This document shows positions 1-8,890 of a stretch of DNA of 64,000 bases, one piece after another. Numbering within the stretch: position 1 is the first letter of the stretch; each line of letters starts with the position of its first letter. The notes below the pieces were generated by a model. That model ran no database searches. It saw nothing but the letters and a program-made list of their open reading frames with translations, and was not told the origin of the DNA. The position numbers and the translations under genes are program-made. The DNA is from Tindallia magadiensis (lineage in GTDB: Bacteria > Bacillota > Clostridia > Peptostreptococcales > Tindalliaceae), in contig NZ_FOQA01000001.1 in the NCBI RefSeq assembly GCF_900113635.1, forward strand, positions 372,001 to 436,000, in the 5' to 3' direction.

Positions 1-687
1 CGTTTCTCCTTTTTTCTTTTTATAAGCGTCCCTTGCCAGTTGCCATTGTTCTCTTGCTTTTAACTGAATCATTCTTTTATACTTAATATCTGGATGATCT
101 AAGGCTCTGCTAAACCAGAAAATCGCATTTTGAGGATCTCCATTCAAACGCTTTAGTTCTCCAATTAAATAAGAGAGTGAGACTTCATCAAGCCCTGCTA
201 TTGGAAAAGCTTCGTTTGTATATGCATTTTCTAAATGTTCAAGAGCACTTTTCAAATATATGTTTTCCTTTTCTTCATTTTCAGTCTCTCTATATAACCA
301 TGCTATCCGAAGGCATAAACTCCCTAAATACCCTTTTGACTTATTAAGCATCTGCCCAATGATCAGTGCTAATTTATGTGACTCCAGTGCCATTTCAATC
401 GTTCTTACACCACTAAAATCCCGTTTATTCCATTTAAGGCTTATATTTTTCAATATAATTGTTTTCTCTTCTTTTGAGAGTTTTTTGAACTCACTCTCCG
501 TAGCACTAAAACCGCAATTTGAACAAACCCACACATTATAGTAAACCGGATTTATCTCTTTATACCATATGTGAAAATCCGTATCTTTTTTATCAACAGG
601 AATCTTTCTTAATCGAGGTTTTTTAGTAGTAAAATTATTTGCACATACTGGACAGTCAAGGTTTTTATCAAATAAATATTGATCCAT
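1..687 (-). CDS. DUF2225 family protein (3' end outside the window)
   Basis: The reading frame starts at an ATG at 687 preceded by a TAGGAGGA-type ribosome binding site and stays open for 229 codons to the left edge, so the C-terminus is missing. The N-terminus carries two CxxC pairs (about C12/C15 and C55/C58) that look like a split zinc ribbon, followed by a helical, TPR-like stretch; this layout fits the DUF2225 family (COG1655) of Firmicutes. Function is unknown in the family. It lies 41 nt downstream of the VanW gene and is probably the last or next-to-last gene of the long minus-strand operon that begins near 8.8 kb. Confidence 0.8.
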   Translation of the reverse strand, partial: MDQYLFDKNLDCPVCANNFTTKKPRLRKIPVDKKDTDFHIWYKEINPVYYNVWVCSNCGFSATESEFKKLSKEEKTIILKNISLKWNKRDFSGVRTIEMALESHKLALIIGQMLNKSKGYLGSLCLRIAWLYRETENEEKENIYLKSALEHLENAYTNEAFPIAGLDEVSLSYLIGELKRLNGDPQNAIFWFSRALDHPDIKYKRMIQLKAREQWQLARDAYKKKKGET

Positions 688-728
688 TACATCCTCCTAC
701 ACTATTTGCCATGTTTTTTTCATCAACC

Positions 729-2174
729 TTACATTTCTATTTCTGATTCACTCTGATTCTGGCTGTGAATATATTCAATTAATTCATGCTGTTCAAACTG
801 CTCATGCAAAGGTCTTGGCTTAACACCTACAAGTTTTATCCCTTTAACAGGCCGATAATAATCTCTGGATATCTCTTCTCTTTTGATTTCTCTGCCATTC
901 TCATAATATATTTTATACGTCACTACTCGATAGCCTCTTTTAGGTTCTTGCTCGACGATTATTTCACCTTCATATAATTCTTCATCTTGCTTTTCTTCGA
1001 TATGTGGTTCGATTACTTCTGTAACATGCGAAGCAAGATCAATCCTTTGTATTTTCGAACTTTCGTTCCCATATATGTTAACAAATATTCTATTTCCTTG
1101 GATATAACTTTCGATATATATTGGATGATCGTAATGATTCTCAAACTTTAGATCAATAGCTCCATAAGAAACCGTCGCATCATGTCCTAAATTAACATAA
1201 CTGACAGGTAAAGAATGATTGCGTCTTTCCACTATTGGAAGGTTGGATCTAATTGCAGCGTTATATAACGTAGTTGAAACTTGACAAATGCCACCACCAA
1301 TTCCTGGTACAAGCTCTCCTTGAACAATTACTGGGGCTTCTCGATATCCAGCTGCCGCACTTCGCGGTCCAGTTGTTTTGTTAAACGAAAATTCTTCATC
1401 TGGCAGCAATAACGTTCCATTGATACTTTGAGCACCACGCTGAAGGTTTGCTGTTCTGCCAACATCTCCTGCATTGAAACGTGTACTGAACTCTCCAATG
1501 ATTCCATCGATCAACTTTAACTCTGCTTTTGTTGGGTATACGCTTAATGTATCAACACTTATTTCCAAAGGACTTATATCTCCACTTTCAAGAGCAGTAA
1601 TCATTTTTTCTCGACTTTCTTCTTTTCTAAGTTTTTTTCCTTCTATCTCTGCCGTAATAACAAATTCGCCGGAAGACCTTTCTAATGTTGCTGCTTTTCC
1701 TTCAAAGTTAATTTCATTCTCTAATTCATCTAGAATCTTATCAATTAAATCTTCTTCGAAGCAATTTTCAAGCTCGATATGGTAAGCCTGTTCCTGAAGA
1801 CGTCGTACTTTCATTGCATTCTGAATTATATTGCCATCTCTTCCTAGGTTCCACGCTTTATTAATCGCCTGATCATAGTCATAATCATACCTTATAGATT
1901 CCAGCGGATAAGACCAACTCTTGTCATCAAATATTAGCGTCAATTCTTTTTCATTCAGCTTATTTTTCATTTCATTTTTTAATCGCAAAGCAGCTTCATC
2001 AGGAAGCATTCCACCGACATCAACACCTTGAATGTAGACATTCGAGTGAATATTCGCTTGGCTGGTTATCCAATAAGCGTATCCTCCTCCAAGCATTATG
2101 GTTGCAACTATTGTACAACCTAATCCTATAAAAATTCCGACAAGTATTTTTTTTTGTTTCTCTGATATATTCAT
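729..2174 (-). CDS. VanW family protein with C-terminal G5 domain
   Basis: The 481-residue protein has one N-terminal membrane segment (about 10-35), an extracytoplasmic region of the putative peptidoglycan-binding type, a VanW domain (about 228-360, with the hallmark GGGICQVSTTLYNA segment) and a G5-like domain (about 375-450). This is the YoaR/VanW architecture of Firmicutes, thought to act in the cell wall; the molecular activity of VanW is not established. It follows the FtsA-like gene by 36 nt and precedes the DUF2225 gene by 41 nt. The name reflects homology to a gene of vancomycin clusters; nothing here suggests resistance. Confidence 0.88.
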   Translation of the reverse strand: MNISEKQKKILVGIFIGLGCTIVATIMLGGGYAYWITSQANIHSNVYIQGVDVGGMLPDEAALRLKNEMKNKLNEKELTLIFDDKSWSYPLESIRYDYDYDQAINKAWNLGRDGNIIQNAMKVRRLQEQAYHIELENCFEEDLIDKILDELENEINFEGKAATLERSSGEFVITAEIEGKKLRKEESREKMITALESGDISPLEISVDTLSVYPTKAELKLIDGIIGEFSTRFNAGDVGRTANLQRGAQSINGTLLLPDEEFSFNKTTGPRSAAAGYREAPVIVQGELVPGIGGGICQVSTTLYNAAIRSNLPIVERRNHSLPVSYVNLGHDATVSYGAIDLKFENHYDHPIYIESYIQGNRIFVNIYGNESSKIQRIDLASHVTEVIEPHIEEKQDEELYEGEIIVEQEPKRGYRVVTYKIYYENGREIKREEISRDYYRPVKGIKLVGVKPRPLHEQFEQHELIEYIHSQNQSESEIEM

Positions 2175-2210
2175 AACTACGACCCCTCACCTTAAATATA
2201 AAACCTCTTG

Positions 2211-4097
2211 CTAAGCCCAGTATATCCACACTTCGTCCATCGTTTTAATTGGTGATATATACTCAGCTGGTTGTCCATTGTGCCGTAAAATCAATTCACC
2301 TTGCACTTCAGATCTATCAAAGTCAATATAATCAAATAAATCGACAAAAATCAAGCTCTCTTTTTCTGTTGTGATGGTTAATGGGTTACCATTATATTTA
2401 ATTTCTATAATGTTCTCCTGACTATTAGAGTCATTAGAAGGTATTACCTTGTTATCCTTAAGTAAATCCTTATCTTCTTTCTCTGTTATTTCATCCGCAT
2501 TTTCAACGGTATGATTCAAAGTTTTATAGCTAATTTCATCTCCATTACTTAGCCTGCAGTTCGTCTCTGTAAAATTACCATTATGCTTTAGTGTTTTATC
2601 CTGGTAGTCATCATTCAGTATATCATATAGCATAACATGTGCACTTGGACCAGTCGTTGCAGGCTGAATCATCACTTTATCTCCGTTCAAAAGTTCAGTC
2701 TCTAAGCTAGCCTTTTTTTGATTTTTAGTGATGATAGCAGGGTCACCATATTCGCCATAATATTCTCGTTTCTCGCCATTTACAGTAATATATACCGACT
2801 CTCCTCTTTTAGGTATAAGAAGGTGAGGATCATACTGAAGAGCCGCAAGTCCATCTCGAATGCATAGTTTTCTAGTTTGAAAAAGTTTTATTGGGCGACC
2901 ATTGACCGTGATTTCAATAAAGTCACTATGCCTTTTCAGTAACGCTTTTTTAAGGATTCCTATTGGCGTAATCCCTTCAGGTCCTATCGGATCCTGAGGG
3001 TGATACAACAGTTGCTGGATGGTGGATATATTTCTAACAGAAACTCTTTCTTCAGGCAACTCTAAAGCTTGACTAATCATCTTAGGTAGGCCCTTCATTC
3101 TGCTTCCTCCACCAATTAAAAAAACAGCACTTGGCGTTTTACCATTATGTTTAAGAATTGACTCTGAGATTTGAGTAGCTACCGACTTCATTGCTGGGGT
3201 AATTGTTTCTATTAACTCCTCTGATAATTCTTCGTGTCTAATCCCCAAAATATCTTCATAATCCAGCTTTTCTGTAATTGATATCTGACATTTTATACTT
3301 TCTGCACTATCAAAGTCCAACATTTTTTCTCGCGCAAGATATTCTGTTAACTCATCGCCAGCGACATCCGTCATAGCATAAGCATGAATACTACCGTCCT
3401 TAGTAATAGCAATATCAGATGTTCCAGCTCCAATATCAACAAGCGCTATGTTTAACAAACGGGCATTTTCAGGTACAGCAACTTCAATCGCCGCAATTGG
3501 CTCCAGAGTCATATAGTCTACTTCAAGCCCTGCACCAGTGACAGAAGCATAAAGGCTGTCTACAACTAGTTTGGGTAAAAAAGTAGCAATTAGGTGCACT
3601 GAAAGCATTTCCCCTTTATGATTAAGCGGATTTTTAATTAATGTGCCATCTAAGTAGTATTGTATAATAGAGTGACCAACACAAAAGTATCTTAAGTCTC
3701 CAGCATTAGACTTTTCAAGTTGTCTTTCAGCTTCCTGTAATGCTTTCAACTCAATTTGTTGTATATGGCTCCACTTTACGTCTTGTAGATGACCCAGCCC
3801 TAGGTCCACCGTAACAGACTCCGTGAGCAAAGCTCTTCCTGCTGCTGCAATAGTCGCCTCTTTAAGCTCATAGCCACATTCTGACTCCAGTTTTTCTTTC
3901 ACTTTTCTAATGACTTTTGCTACTTCTTCAATATCATGAATTTGACCATCAAACATTGCACGATTTTCATGAAAAACAACAACCGAATGATGAACGACAA
4001 GTTTCTGTTCCTCTAGTGACCCTAATAATCCAACGACACTTCTGGTGCCAATATCTAGTGCAAGCGCCATCTTATTTTTATTTAACTCCATCTTCAT
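2211..4097 (-). CDS. FtsA-like actin-fold ATPase with long C-terminal extension
   Basis: Residues about 11-370 form an FtsA/PilM-type actin-like ATPase: phosphate-1 motif ALDIGTRSVVG, an SHS2-like insert, phosphate-2 LVDIGAGTSD and adenosine motif FLIGGGSRMKG. FtsA is usually about 420 residues; this protein has 628. The extra C-terminal part (about 385-628) repeats short segments with an NG turn (VNGRP, VNGEK, HNGNF, YNGNP, HNGQP) and NGD turns, suggesting tandem small beta-rich domains. There is no obvious FtsZ-binding or amphipathic C-terminal helix. The start overlaps the nth stop by 4 nt (ATGA), implying translational coupling. Clostridia commonly have this FtsA-domain family besides true FtsA; a role in envelope assembly next to VanW is inference. 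Confidence 0.8.
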   Translation of the reverse strand: MKMELNKNKMALALDIGTRSVVGLLGSLEEQKLVVHHSVVVFHENRAMFDGQIHDIEEVAKVIRKVKEKLESECGYELKEATIAAAGRALLTESVTVDLGLGHLQDVKWSHIQQIELKALQEAERQLEKSNAGDLRYFCVGHSIIQYYLDGTLIKNPLNHKGEMLSVHLIATFLPKLVVDSLYASVTGAGLEVDYMTLEPIAAIEVAVPENARLLNIALVDIGAGTSDIAITKDGSIHAYAMTDVAGDELTEYLAREKMLDFDSAESIKCQISITEKLDYEDILGIRHEELSEELIETITPAMKSVATQISESILKHNGKTPSAVFLIGGGSRMKGLPKMISQALELPEERVSVRNISTIQQLLYHPQDPIGPEGITPIGILKKALLKRHSDFIEITVNGRPIKLFQTRKLCIRDGLAALQYDPHLLIPKRGESVYITVNGEKREYYGEYGDPAIITKNQKKASLETELLNGDKVMIQPATTGPSAHVMLYDILNDDYQDKTLKHNGNFTETNCRLSNGDEISYKTLNHTVENADEITEKEDKDLLKDNKVIPSNDSNSQENIIEIKYNGNPLTITTEKESLIFVDLFDYIDFDRSEVQGELILRHNGQPAEYISPIKTMDEVWIYWA

Positions 4098-4765
4098 TGT
4101 GCACCACCATCATTATTTTTTTGATAATATATACACCATTCAGAAACAATGCATTTTTCGCAAGAAGGTTTCCGAGCTTTACATACTCTTCTGCCATGCA
4201 ATATTAACCAGTGATGTGCATCTGACCATCTATTTTTCTTAATGACTTGCATTAACTGTTCTTCTGCTTTCATGGGATCTTTAGCTTCAATAATACCAAT
4301 TCTATTAGAAACACGAAATACATGTGTATCTACAGCTATCGCCGGTACGCCAAAAGCATTACTAAGCACAACATTGGCTGTTTTTCTTCCTACTCCTGGC
4401 AATGCCATCAACGCATCGCGATCGTCAGGAACAGTTCCATCATGCTTCTCTACTAATATTTTGCATGCTTCAATAATATGTTTACTTTTAGTTTTGTAGT
4501 AATTACAACTTTTAACCAATTTTTCTAATTGACTGATATCTATATTTAAATAATCCTCCGGTCTTTTGTATCTTGCGAACAGGTTTTTTGTCACCATGTT
4601 AACCCGCTGATCTGTACACTGTGCAGAAAGCATCGTAGCAATCAAACATTCTAAGGGGTTGGTGAATTCAAGTTCACTTTTTGCCGAAGGATATTCTTTA
4701 GCAAGTTGGTTCAATATTATTTCACAATTTTTTGTGTTATTCTTTCTTACATTTTTCTTTACCAA
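4094..4765 (-). CDS. nth: Endonuclease III (DNA glycosylase/AP lyase)
   Basis: Base-excision repair enzyme that removes oxidised pyrimidines and nicks the abasic site. The 223-residue protein has the helix-hairpin-helix LPGVGRKTA with catalytic Lys128, the catalytic Asp146 in VDTHVFRV, and a C-terminal [4Fe-4S] motif C195-x6-C202-x2-C205-x5-C211, all as in Nth. The start is a TTG placed 5 nt after a GGAGGG ribosome binding site; no ATG alternative fits as well. The stop overlaps the start of the FtsA-like gene. Confidence 0.95.
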   Translation of the reverse strand: MVKKNVRKNNTKNCEIILNQLAKEYPSAKSELEFTNPLECLIATMLSAQCTDQRVNMVTKNLFARYKRPEDYLNIDISQLEKLVKSCNYYKTKSKHIIEACKILVEKHDGTVPDDRDALMALPGVGRKTANVVLSNAFGVPAIAVDTHVFRVSNRIGIIEAKDPMKAEEQLMQVIKKNRWSDAHHWLILHGRRVCKARKPSCEKCIVSEWCIYYQKNNDGGAQ

Positions 4766-4787
4766 AAAATCCCTCCATTAACTTGTA

Positions 4788-5069
4788 CTAGATTACTTCC
4801 ATATCGATATTCATTAACTCCATTCTCCCATCCTTTTCTAAAAAACGAACGACCTCCTGAATGGTTTTCTCTACATGACTCTTATTATTACTAATACAGC
4901 AAAATCCTATGGTTGCAAGTCTCCACTTATCTTGGTCTGCAATTTCTGCAATGGAGACATTATACCGACTTTTTATTCTTTCTATCACACTTTTAACAAT
5001 CATCCGTTTTTCTTTTAAGGAATTTCCCTCATACATCATTAAATTAAAAGTACATATCCCTACTTTCAT
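4788..5069 (-). CDS. DUF503 family protein (YlxP-like)
   Basis: A 93-residue protein with the DUF503 signature: an N-terminal beta strand, then the SLKEKRMIVKSVIERIKSRY-type helix, then EIADQDKWRLATIGF. In Bacillus the homologue YlxP sits near rbfA in the ribosome-assembly/nusA operon; its activity is unknown. Here it lies between queG and nth with 22-28 nt gaps, so it is co-transcribed with DNA/tRNA maintenance genes rather than with nusA. Confidence 0.85.
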   Translation of the reverse strand: MKVGICTFNLMMYEGNSLKEKRMIVKSVIERIKSRYNVSIAEIADQDKWRLATIGFCCISNNKSHVEKTIQEVVRFLEKDGRMELMNIDMEVI

Positions 5070-5097
5070 TATTTTTTCGACCCCTATTCAATATGAC

Positions 5098-6135
5098 TTA
5101 TACAAAGGTTATTTGTTCCAATGCCCATTTAGCGGCACTGCTTATATCTTCTCTTTTATCATTAACAAAAGATTCTATGATTGGTATAGCTATAGGATTA
5201 CGAGAATTACCTAGAGACTTTAACGCATTGCGCTTCATTACCCTTAACCCTCTCCAAGCAAAACCTGTAGACTCATATCGTTGTTTAAATTCTTTGTTGC
5301 TCATGTTTAATAATTCTTCTAAGTTAATCCATGTCGATTCAACTTTGTCATAAAACATTTTTTCTGGTGTTTCTTTTATTTCTTTATTATTTGGACATAC
5401 GTCTTGACAAATATCACAACCATACAACATGGTACTAGATTGCTTCATACTGTTATTATCCATGATTCCTTTCTGTTGCAGTTGGTTAGAGAGGCATCGC
5501 TGGTTGTTTATTATGAAAGGAGTTGTTATCGCATTAACCGGACATGCACGTTGACATTTACCACATTCATCGCATTTTAAATAAGGCATCGAACGATAAT
5601 CTTTTTCAAAAAATTCTAAAGATGTTACTATATATCCAATCACAATGTACGACCCATATTCAGAATGAAAAAAACAATTGTTTCTCCCAAAGTATCCAAG
5701 GCCAGCTTCCGCCGCTAAGTGACGATCCACTAATGGTCCTGTATCTGCATACACACGCCAACTGTGTGGTTTTTCTTTGCATGTTATAGACTCCATCAAT
5801 TGATTTAATCTTACATTCAATACACGATGATAATCTATTCCTCTGGAAAAACGAGCTAGTGTCCCGTATAACATAGGCCTATGCGAAGTTTCAAGGTTCT
5901 CTTTCTTAAAGTAAGACATCAACGCTACGATAATCGATTTAACTTCTGGCATTATTAAACTTGCATCAGTGCGCTTATCAACGGAAATTTCTTCAAAGTT
6001 TGTCATGTACTGATTAGCATGTCTATTTTTAATTAACTTTTTTAGTAAAGGTGACTTATTCGGTCGAATAACACCTATGTCAATAATGTTCTTTTTCTTC
6101 GCTTCCATCTTTAATGCTTCTACCGATAAAACCAT
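5098..6135 (-). CDS. queG: Epoxyqueuosine reductase QueG
   Basis: Catalyses the last step of queuosine synthesis on tRNA, reducing epoxyqueuosine with a cobalamin cofactor. The 345-residue protein has the QueG layout: N-terminal DUF1730-like region with the GRNNCFFH segment, two [4Fe-4S] motifs (CDECGKCQRACP near 190 and CDICQDVCP near 240) and a C-terminal HEAT-like helical segment. The start codon shares one nucleotide with the stop of the upstream kinase-like gene. No preQ1 riboswitch is visible at this locus, and no other queuosine gene lies in the window. Confidence 0.93.
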   Translation of the reverse strand: MVLSVEALKMEAKKKNIIDIGVIRPNKSPLLKKLIKNRHANQYMTNFEEISVDKRTDASLIMPEVKSIIVALMSYFKKENLETSHRPMLYGTLARFSRGIDYHRVLNVRLNQLMESITCKEKPHSWRVYADTGPLVDRHLAAEAGLGYFGRNNCFFHSEYGSYIVIGYIVTSLEFFEKDYRSMPYLKCDECGKCQRACPVNAITTPFIINNQRCLSNQLQQKGIMDNNSMKQSSTMLYGCDICQDVCPNNKEIKETPEKMFYDKVESTWINLEELLNMSNKEFKQRYESTGFAWRGLRVMKRNALKSLGNSRNPIAIPIIESFVNDKREDISSAAKWALEQITFV

Positions 6136-7808
6136 TAAAAAGCACCATTTCCTATAAATTCACGAAGTATGGATGTTTTTGGTATATCATCTTCATTTTC
6201 GAGAACAACAAAATAACTTAAGAATTTAAGTAGCCTCTTTGCTTCCGGAAATTGTGGGCTACCTCTGTCTATTTGTCTCAATAAAGGCTCTGCATATTTT
6301 TTCAAAACACTTAATTCATAAAATAGTGCTGAATTAAACATTACATCCGCATCCTCTTGGAAAGGAAATATATATGCTTCCTCACCTCTCCTCACAGAAG
6401 GCCACATAGACATGGTTCTCAGTGCATCATTTCCTCTAAATTGATGGTCTCTTACCATCCTTCTTATTAGCCTTGCATCTGTAGTCGGTATCCTATTGTG
6501 TTCATCAATGTTTAACTGAGTCAAACAACTAATATATATCTTAAACTTTAGGTTTCGTTCTACACTTTCTGTCAGACGATCATTTAAAGCATGAATTCCT
6601 TCTAAAATTAAAGGTTGATCTTTATCTATCTGAATAGTTTTACCGCGATATTCACGTTTTCCTGTCTTAAAATTAAAGGTTGGTATTTCAACCGTTTCTC
6701 CACTCAGTATTTTCTTTAAATCTTTGTTGAAGAGGTTCAGATCTATCGCTTCTATAGCTTCAAAATTGTATTCGCCATTTTCATCCAATGGTGTTTTTTC
6801 TCTGTCTACAAAATAATCATCCAATGAGATAGATTTTGGTTTCAGTCCATTAACTCGCAGCTGAATACTTAACCTTCTAGCAAGGCTAGTTTTGCCAGAA
6901 GATGACGGCCCAGCTATCAAAATAAGTCTTCTATGATTCAAATCTTCAGCAATGTAATCAGCCATCTGGGCAATCTTTTTTTCGTGGAGTGCTTCGGATA
7001 TTCTAATATACTCATCTTCCTTTTGTGAAACAATCAAATCATTCAAGCTGGCCACATAGTCCACCTGAAGAATTTCTGCCCATTTTTCTGACTCTCGAAA
7101 AACTTTGAAAATCTTAGGATTATCAACGAAATCTGGAATTTTCCCTCCGTCTTCATTTCTTGGGTATTGCAACACAAACCCAGGGGGATAATATTGCAGG
7201 TTAAATTCTTTGAGATAACCTGTAGATGGAACCATATAACCATAAAAATAATTTTTAAGCCATCCACATTGATATAATTTTATGTATGGCTTTTCTCTAT
7301 ATTTCAAAAGTTTCACTTTACTCATTTGATCATAGTCCTTAAAAATATCTATTGCCTCTTCTACCGAAACTCTTCTTTTTTCAAAAGGTACATCTTCTTC
7401 AATAATTTCTTTCATACGATTATATATTCTTTGTGAATCTTCTATTTGCAACTCTTTTTTATACTTTACTTCACAATACAAACCTTTATTAATCGAATGC
7501 TCAACGTTAACCTGGCAACCAGAATATAATTCCATACAAGCTCTGATAAAAACAAAAGTGAGACTTCTTTTATATATTCTTGAACCTATTGAAGAGCAAG
7601 CATCTACCCACCTGATATCACAGTTTTCATCGATGGAAGAGGATAACTCTTTTAACTCATTCCTCACAATTGCTGCTATAATGCGAGAACAGCTGTTTTC
7701 CTGATATTCTTTACTTATTTTCTCAAGAGTAGATCCTTTTGGAAATTTTTTGGCATTTTTACTATTTACTGTTATTTCAATCATATCGTTTTGCTGGTTT
7801 GAAATCAT
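6135..7808 (-). CDS. Nucleoside (uridine) kinase-like protein with TGS/ThrRS-like N-terminus
   Basis: The first ~60 residues form a TGS-like domain, residues ~70-160 resemble the second additional domain of threonyl-tRNA synthetase, and the C-terminal half is a uridine-kinase/PRK P-loop domain: Walker A GPSSSGKTS at about 290-298, then SLDDYFVDR and LEGIHALND. This three-part architecture (557 aa) is common in Clostridia and Thermotoga; nucleoside kinase activity is known for some members, though the substrate here is not evident. Start chosen after AGGAGGAG. Gap to the receiver gene is 23 nt. Confidence 0.85.
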   Translation of the reverse strand: MISNQQNDMIEITVNSKNAKKFPKGSTLEKISKEYQENSCSRIIAAIVRNELKELSSSIDENCDIRWVDACSSIGSRIYKRSLTFVFIRACMELYSGCQVNVEHSINKGLYCEVKYKKELQIEDSQRIYNRMKEIIEEDVPFEKRRVSVEEAIDIFKDYDQMSKVKLLKYREKPYIKLYQCGWLKNYFYGYMVPSTGYLKEFNLQYYPPGFVLQYPRNEDGGKIPDFVDNPKIFKVFRESEKWAEILQVDYVASLNDLIVSQKEDEYIRISEALHEKKIAQMADYIAEDLNHRRLILIAGPSSSGKTSLARRLSIQLRVNGLKPKSISLDDYFVDREKTPLDENGEYNFEAIEAIDLNLFNKDLKKILSGETVEIPTFNFKTGKREYRGKTIQIDKDQPLILEGIHALNDRLTESVERNLKFKIYISCLTQLNIDEHNRIPTTDARLIRRMVRDHQFRGNDALRTMSMWPSVRRGEEAYIFPFQEDADVMFNSALFYELSVLKKYAEPLLRQIDRGSPQFPEAKRLLKFLSYFVVLENEDDIPKTSILREFIGNGAF

Positions 7809-7831
7809 TCTACACTCCTCCTATTGGGTTC

Positions 7832-8194
7832 TCATTTCTTTGAATAACCCATACTAACTTTCTTTATCATTTCCTTCAAATCATTTTTAGAAGCCGGCGT
7901 CTTGAGAATCATCGCCACATTCTTTGATTTCATTTTTACCCTTAACTCTTTTTCATTACTTGATGTTAATACATAGATTCCTTTAGGTAAAACTTTTTTA
8001 AGATCTTCTATCAGAATATCACCGTTTATTTCTTTCATGTATAAATTAACAAGGATTAGATCCGGCGCTTCACTTTTCGCCATTTCTATAGCAGCGTATT
8101 CATCACAACTATCCGTTTGAAATCCTAATTCTTTAAGCATTGTTTCTAAAACAACTATTTCAAATCTCGAATCATTAATAATGAGTATTTTCAT
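7832..8194 (-). CDS. Stand-alone receiver-domain protein lacking the phosphoacceptor Asp
   Basis: A 120-residue single CheY-like receiver with no output domain. Fold signatures are present: D8 in the first loop, T77 after beta-4, and the conserved K98 followed by TPAS. The position that normally carries the phosphorylated aspartate is Asn50 (LVNLYM in place of LLDxxM), confirmed from the codon AAT. It is therefore probably not phosphorylated in the usual way and may act constitutively, by ligand binding or as a protein-protein module. It lies between lepB (35 nt) and the kinase-like gene (23 nt). Confidence 0.85.
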   Translation of the reverse strand: MKILIINDSRFEIVVLETMLKELGFQTDSCDEYAAIEMAKSEAPDLILVNLYMKEINGDILIEDLKKVLPKGIYVLTSSNEKELRVKMKSKNVAMILKTPASKNDLKEMIKKVSMGYSKK

Positions 8195-8229
8195 TAAATA
8201 GCCGCCCTTTCTTTATCAGACCTGCACCA

Positions 8230-8751
8230 TTAGTGAATAAAACCAAAGCGACCAAAAGGATAGAGACGAAAGAATGCTTTCCCTATTATGTCTTCTTCAG
8301 AAACTAAACCAAGGATTCCATCTCGGCTATCCAGACTATTGCTTCGATTGTCGCCCATAACAAATATTTTTCCCTCTGGAATAATTAGATCCACTTCACC
8401 AACCGTATAGTTTTCTCTTATATATTCCTCTTTTTGAAGAACATCGTTAACATAAACCTCTCCATCCCGAATAAGTAACTCGTCACCTGACAAAGCAATA
8501 ATGCGTTTGATTAATAGTTTTTCTTCTCCAGAAGAGGTTCTTAACGGTGACTGAAATACAACGATGTCTTTTTCTTTTGGCGTACTTCTCTGATACATCA
8601 GTTTATTAATCATTAAAAAATCATTTTCTTCTAAGGTATTGGTCATAGAATGGTTTTTCACTATGGTGGGTGTAATAAAAATAGTAATTAATAAGGCTAT
8701 TGCAATGGATATAACAATTGTTTTTATCCACTCTATTATTTCTTTCTTCAT
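8230..8751 (-). CDS. lepB: Signal peptidase I
   Basis: Membrane-bound serine protease that removes signal peptides from exported proteins. One N-terminal membrane segment (about 10-30) is followed by the catalytic Ser35 (NHSMTNTL), the general-base Lys82 (LLIKRIIA) and the box MGDNRSNSLDSR, as in single-span Gram-positive SipS enzymes. The usual Pro of SMxPT is Asn here. Start set at the ATG at 8751 after GGGGGA; an in-frame TTG six codons upstream has a poorer site. It is the first gene of the minus-strand run to 1 kb. Confidence 0.93.
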   Translation of the reverse strand: MKKEIIEWIKTIVISIAIALLITIFITPTIVKNHSMTNTLEENDFLMINKLMYQRSTPKEKDIVVFQSPLRTSSGEEKLLIKRIIALSGDELLIRDGEVYVNDVLQKEEYIRENYTVGEVDLIIPEGKIFVMGDNRSNSLDSRDGILGLVSEEDIIGKAFFRLYPFGRFGFIH

Positions 8752-8786
8752 CTTTTTTCCCCCATCCAACTCTTGCGGTTAAGAAT

Positions 8787-8815
8787 ATTTTATCATTTGC
8801 CAGCATCGAAAGCAA
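8787..8815 (-). promoter_or_regulatory. Sigma-A-type promoter for lepB operon
   Basis: Read on the minus strand: TTGCTT, 17 nt, TAAAAT, with a TGA extended -10 element just upstream of the -10 hexamer. It lies about 35 nt upstream of the lepB start and would drive the long minus-strand gene run. Predicted from sequence only. Confidence 0.5.
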
Positions 8816-8829
8816 TGTTGTCCAAATTG

Positions 8830-8858
8830 TTGTACCTGTAGAGTTTCTATGGTATTCT
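8830..8858 (+). promoter_or_regulatory. Sigma-A-type promoter for the MltG-like gene
   Basis: TTGTAC, 17 nt, TATTCT, ending 32 nt before the TTG start at 8891. It is divergent from, and close to, the lepB promoter. Prediction only. Confidence 0.45.
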
Positions 8859-8890
8859 TAACACAACAGTAAAGAAAGGTGTGAAGGATT

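Noticed and set aside
260-541. 93-codon plus-strand ORF at the left end
   Set aside because: It lies antisense within the DUF2225 frame, which has a clear start and family motifs.
729-2174. Vancomycin resistance determinant
   Set aside because: VanW-domain proteins are common wall proteins in Firmicutes; no vanHAX, vanS or vanR genes are present.
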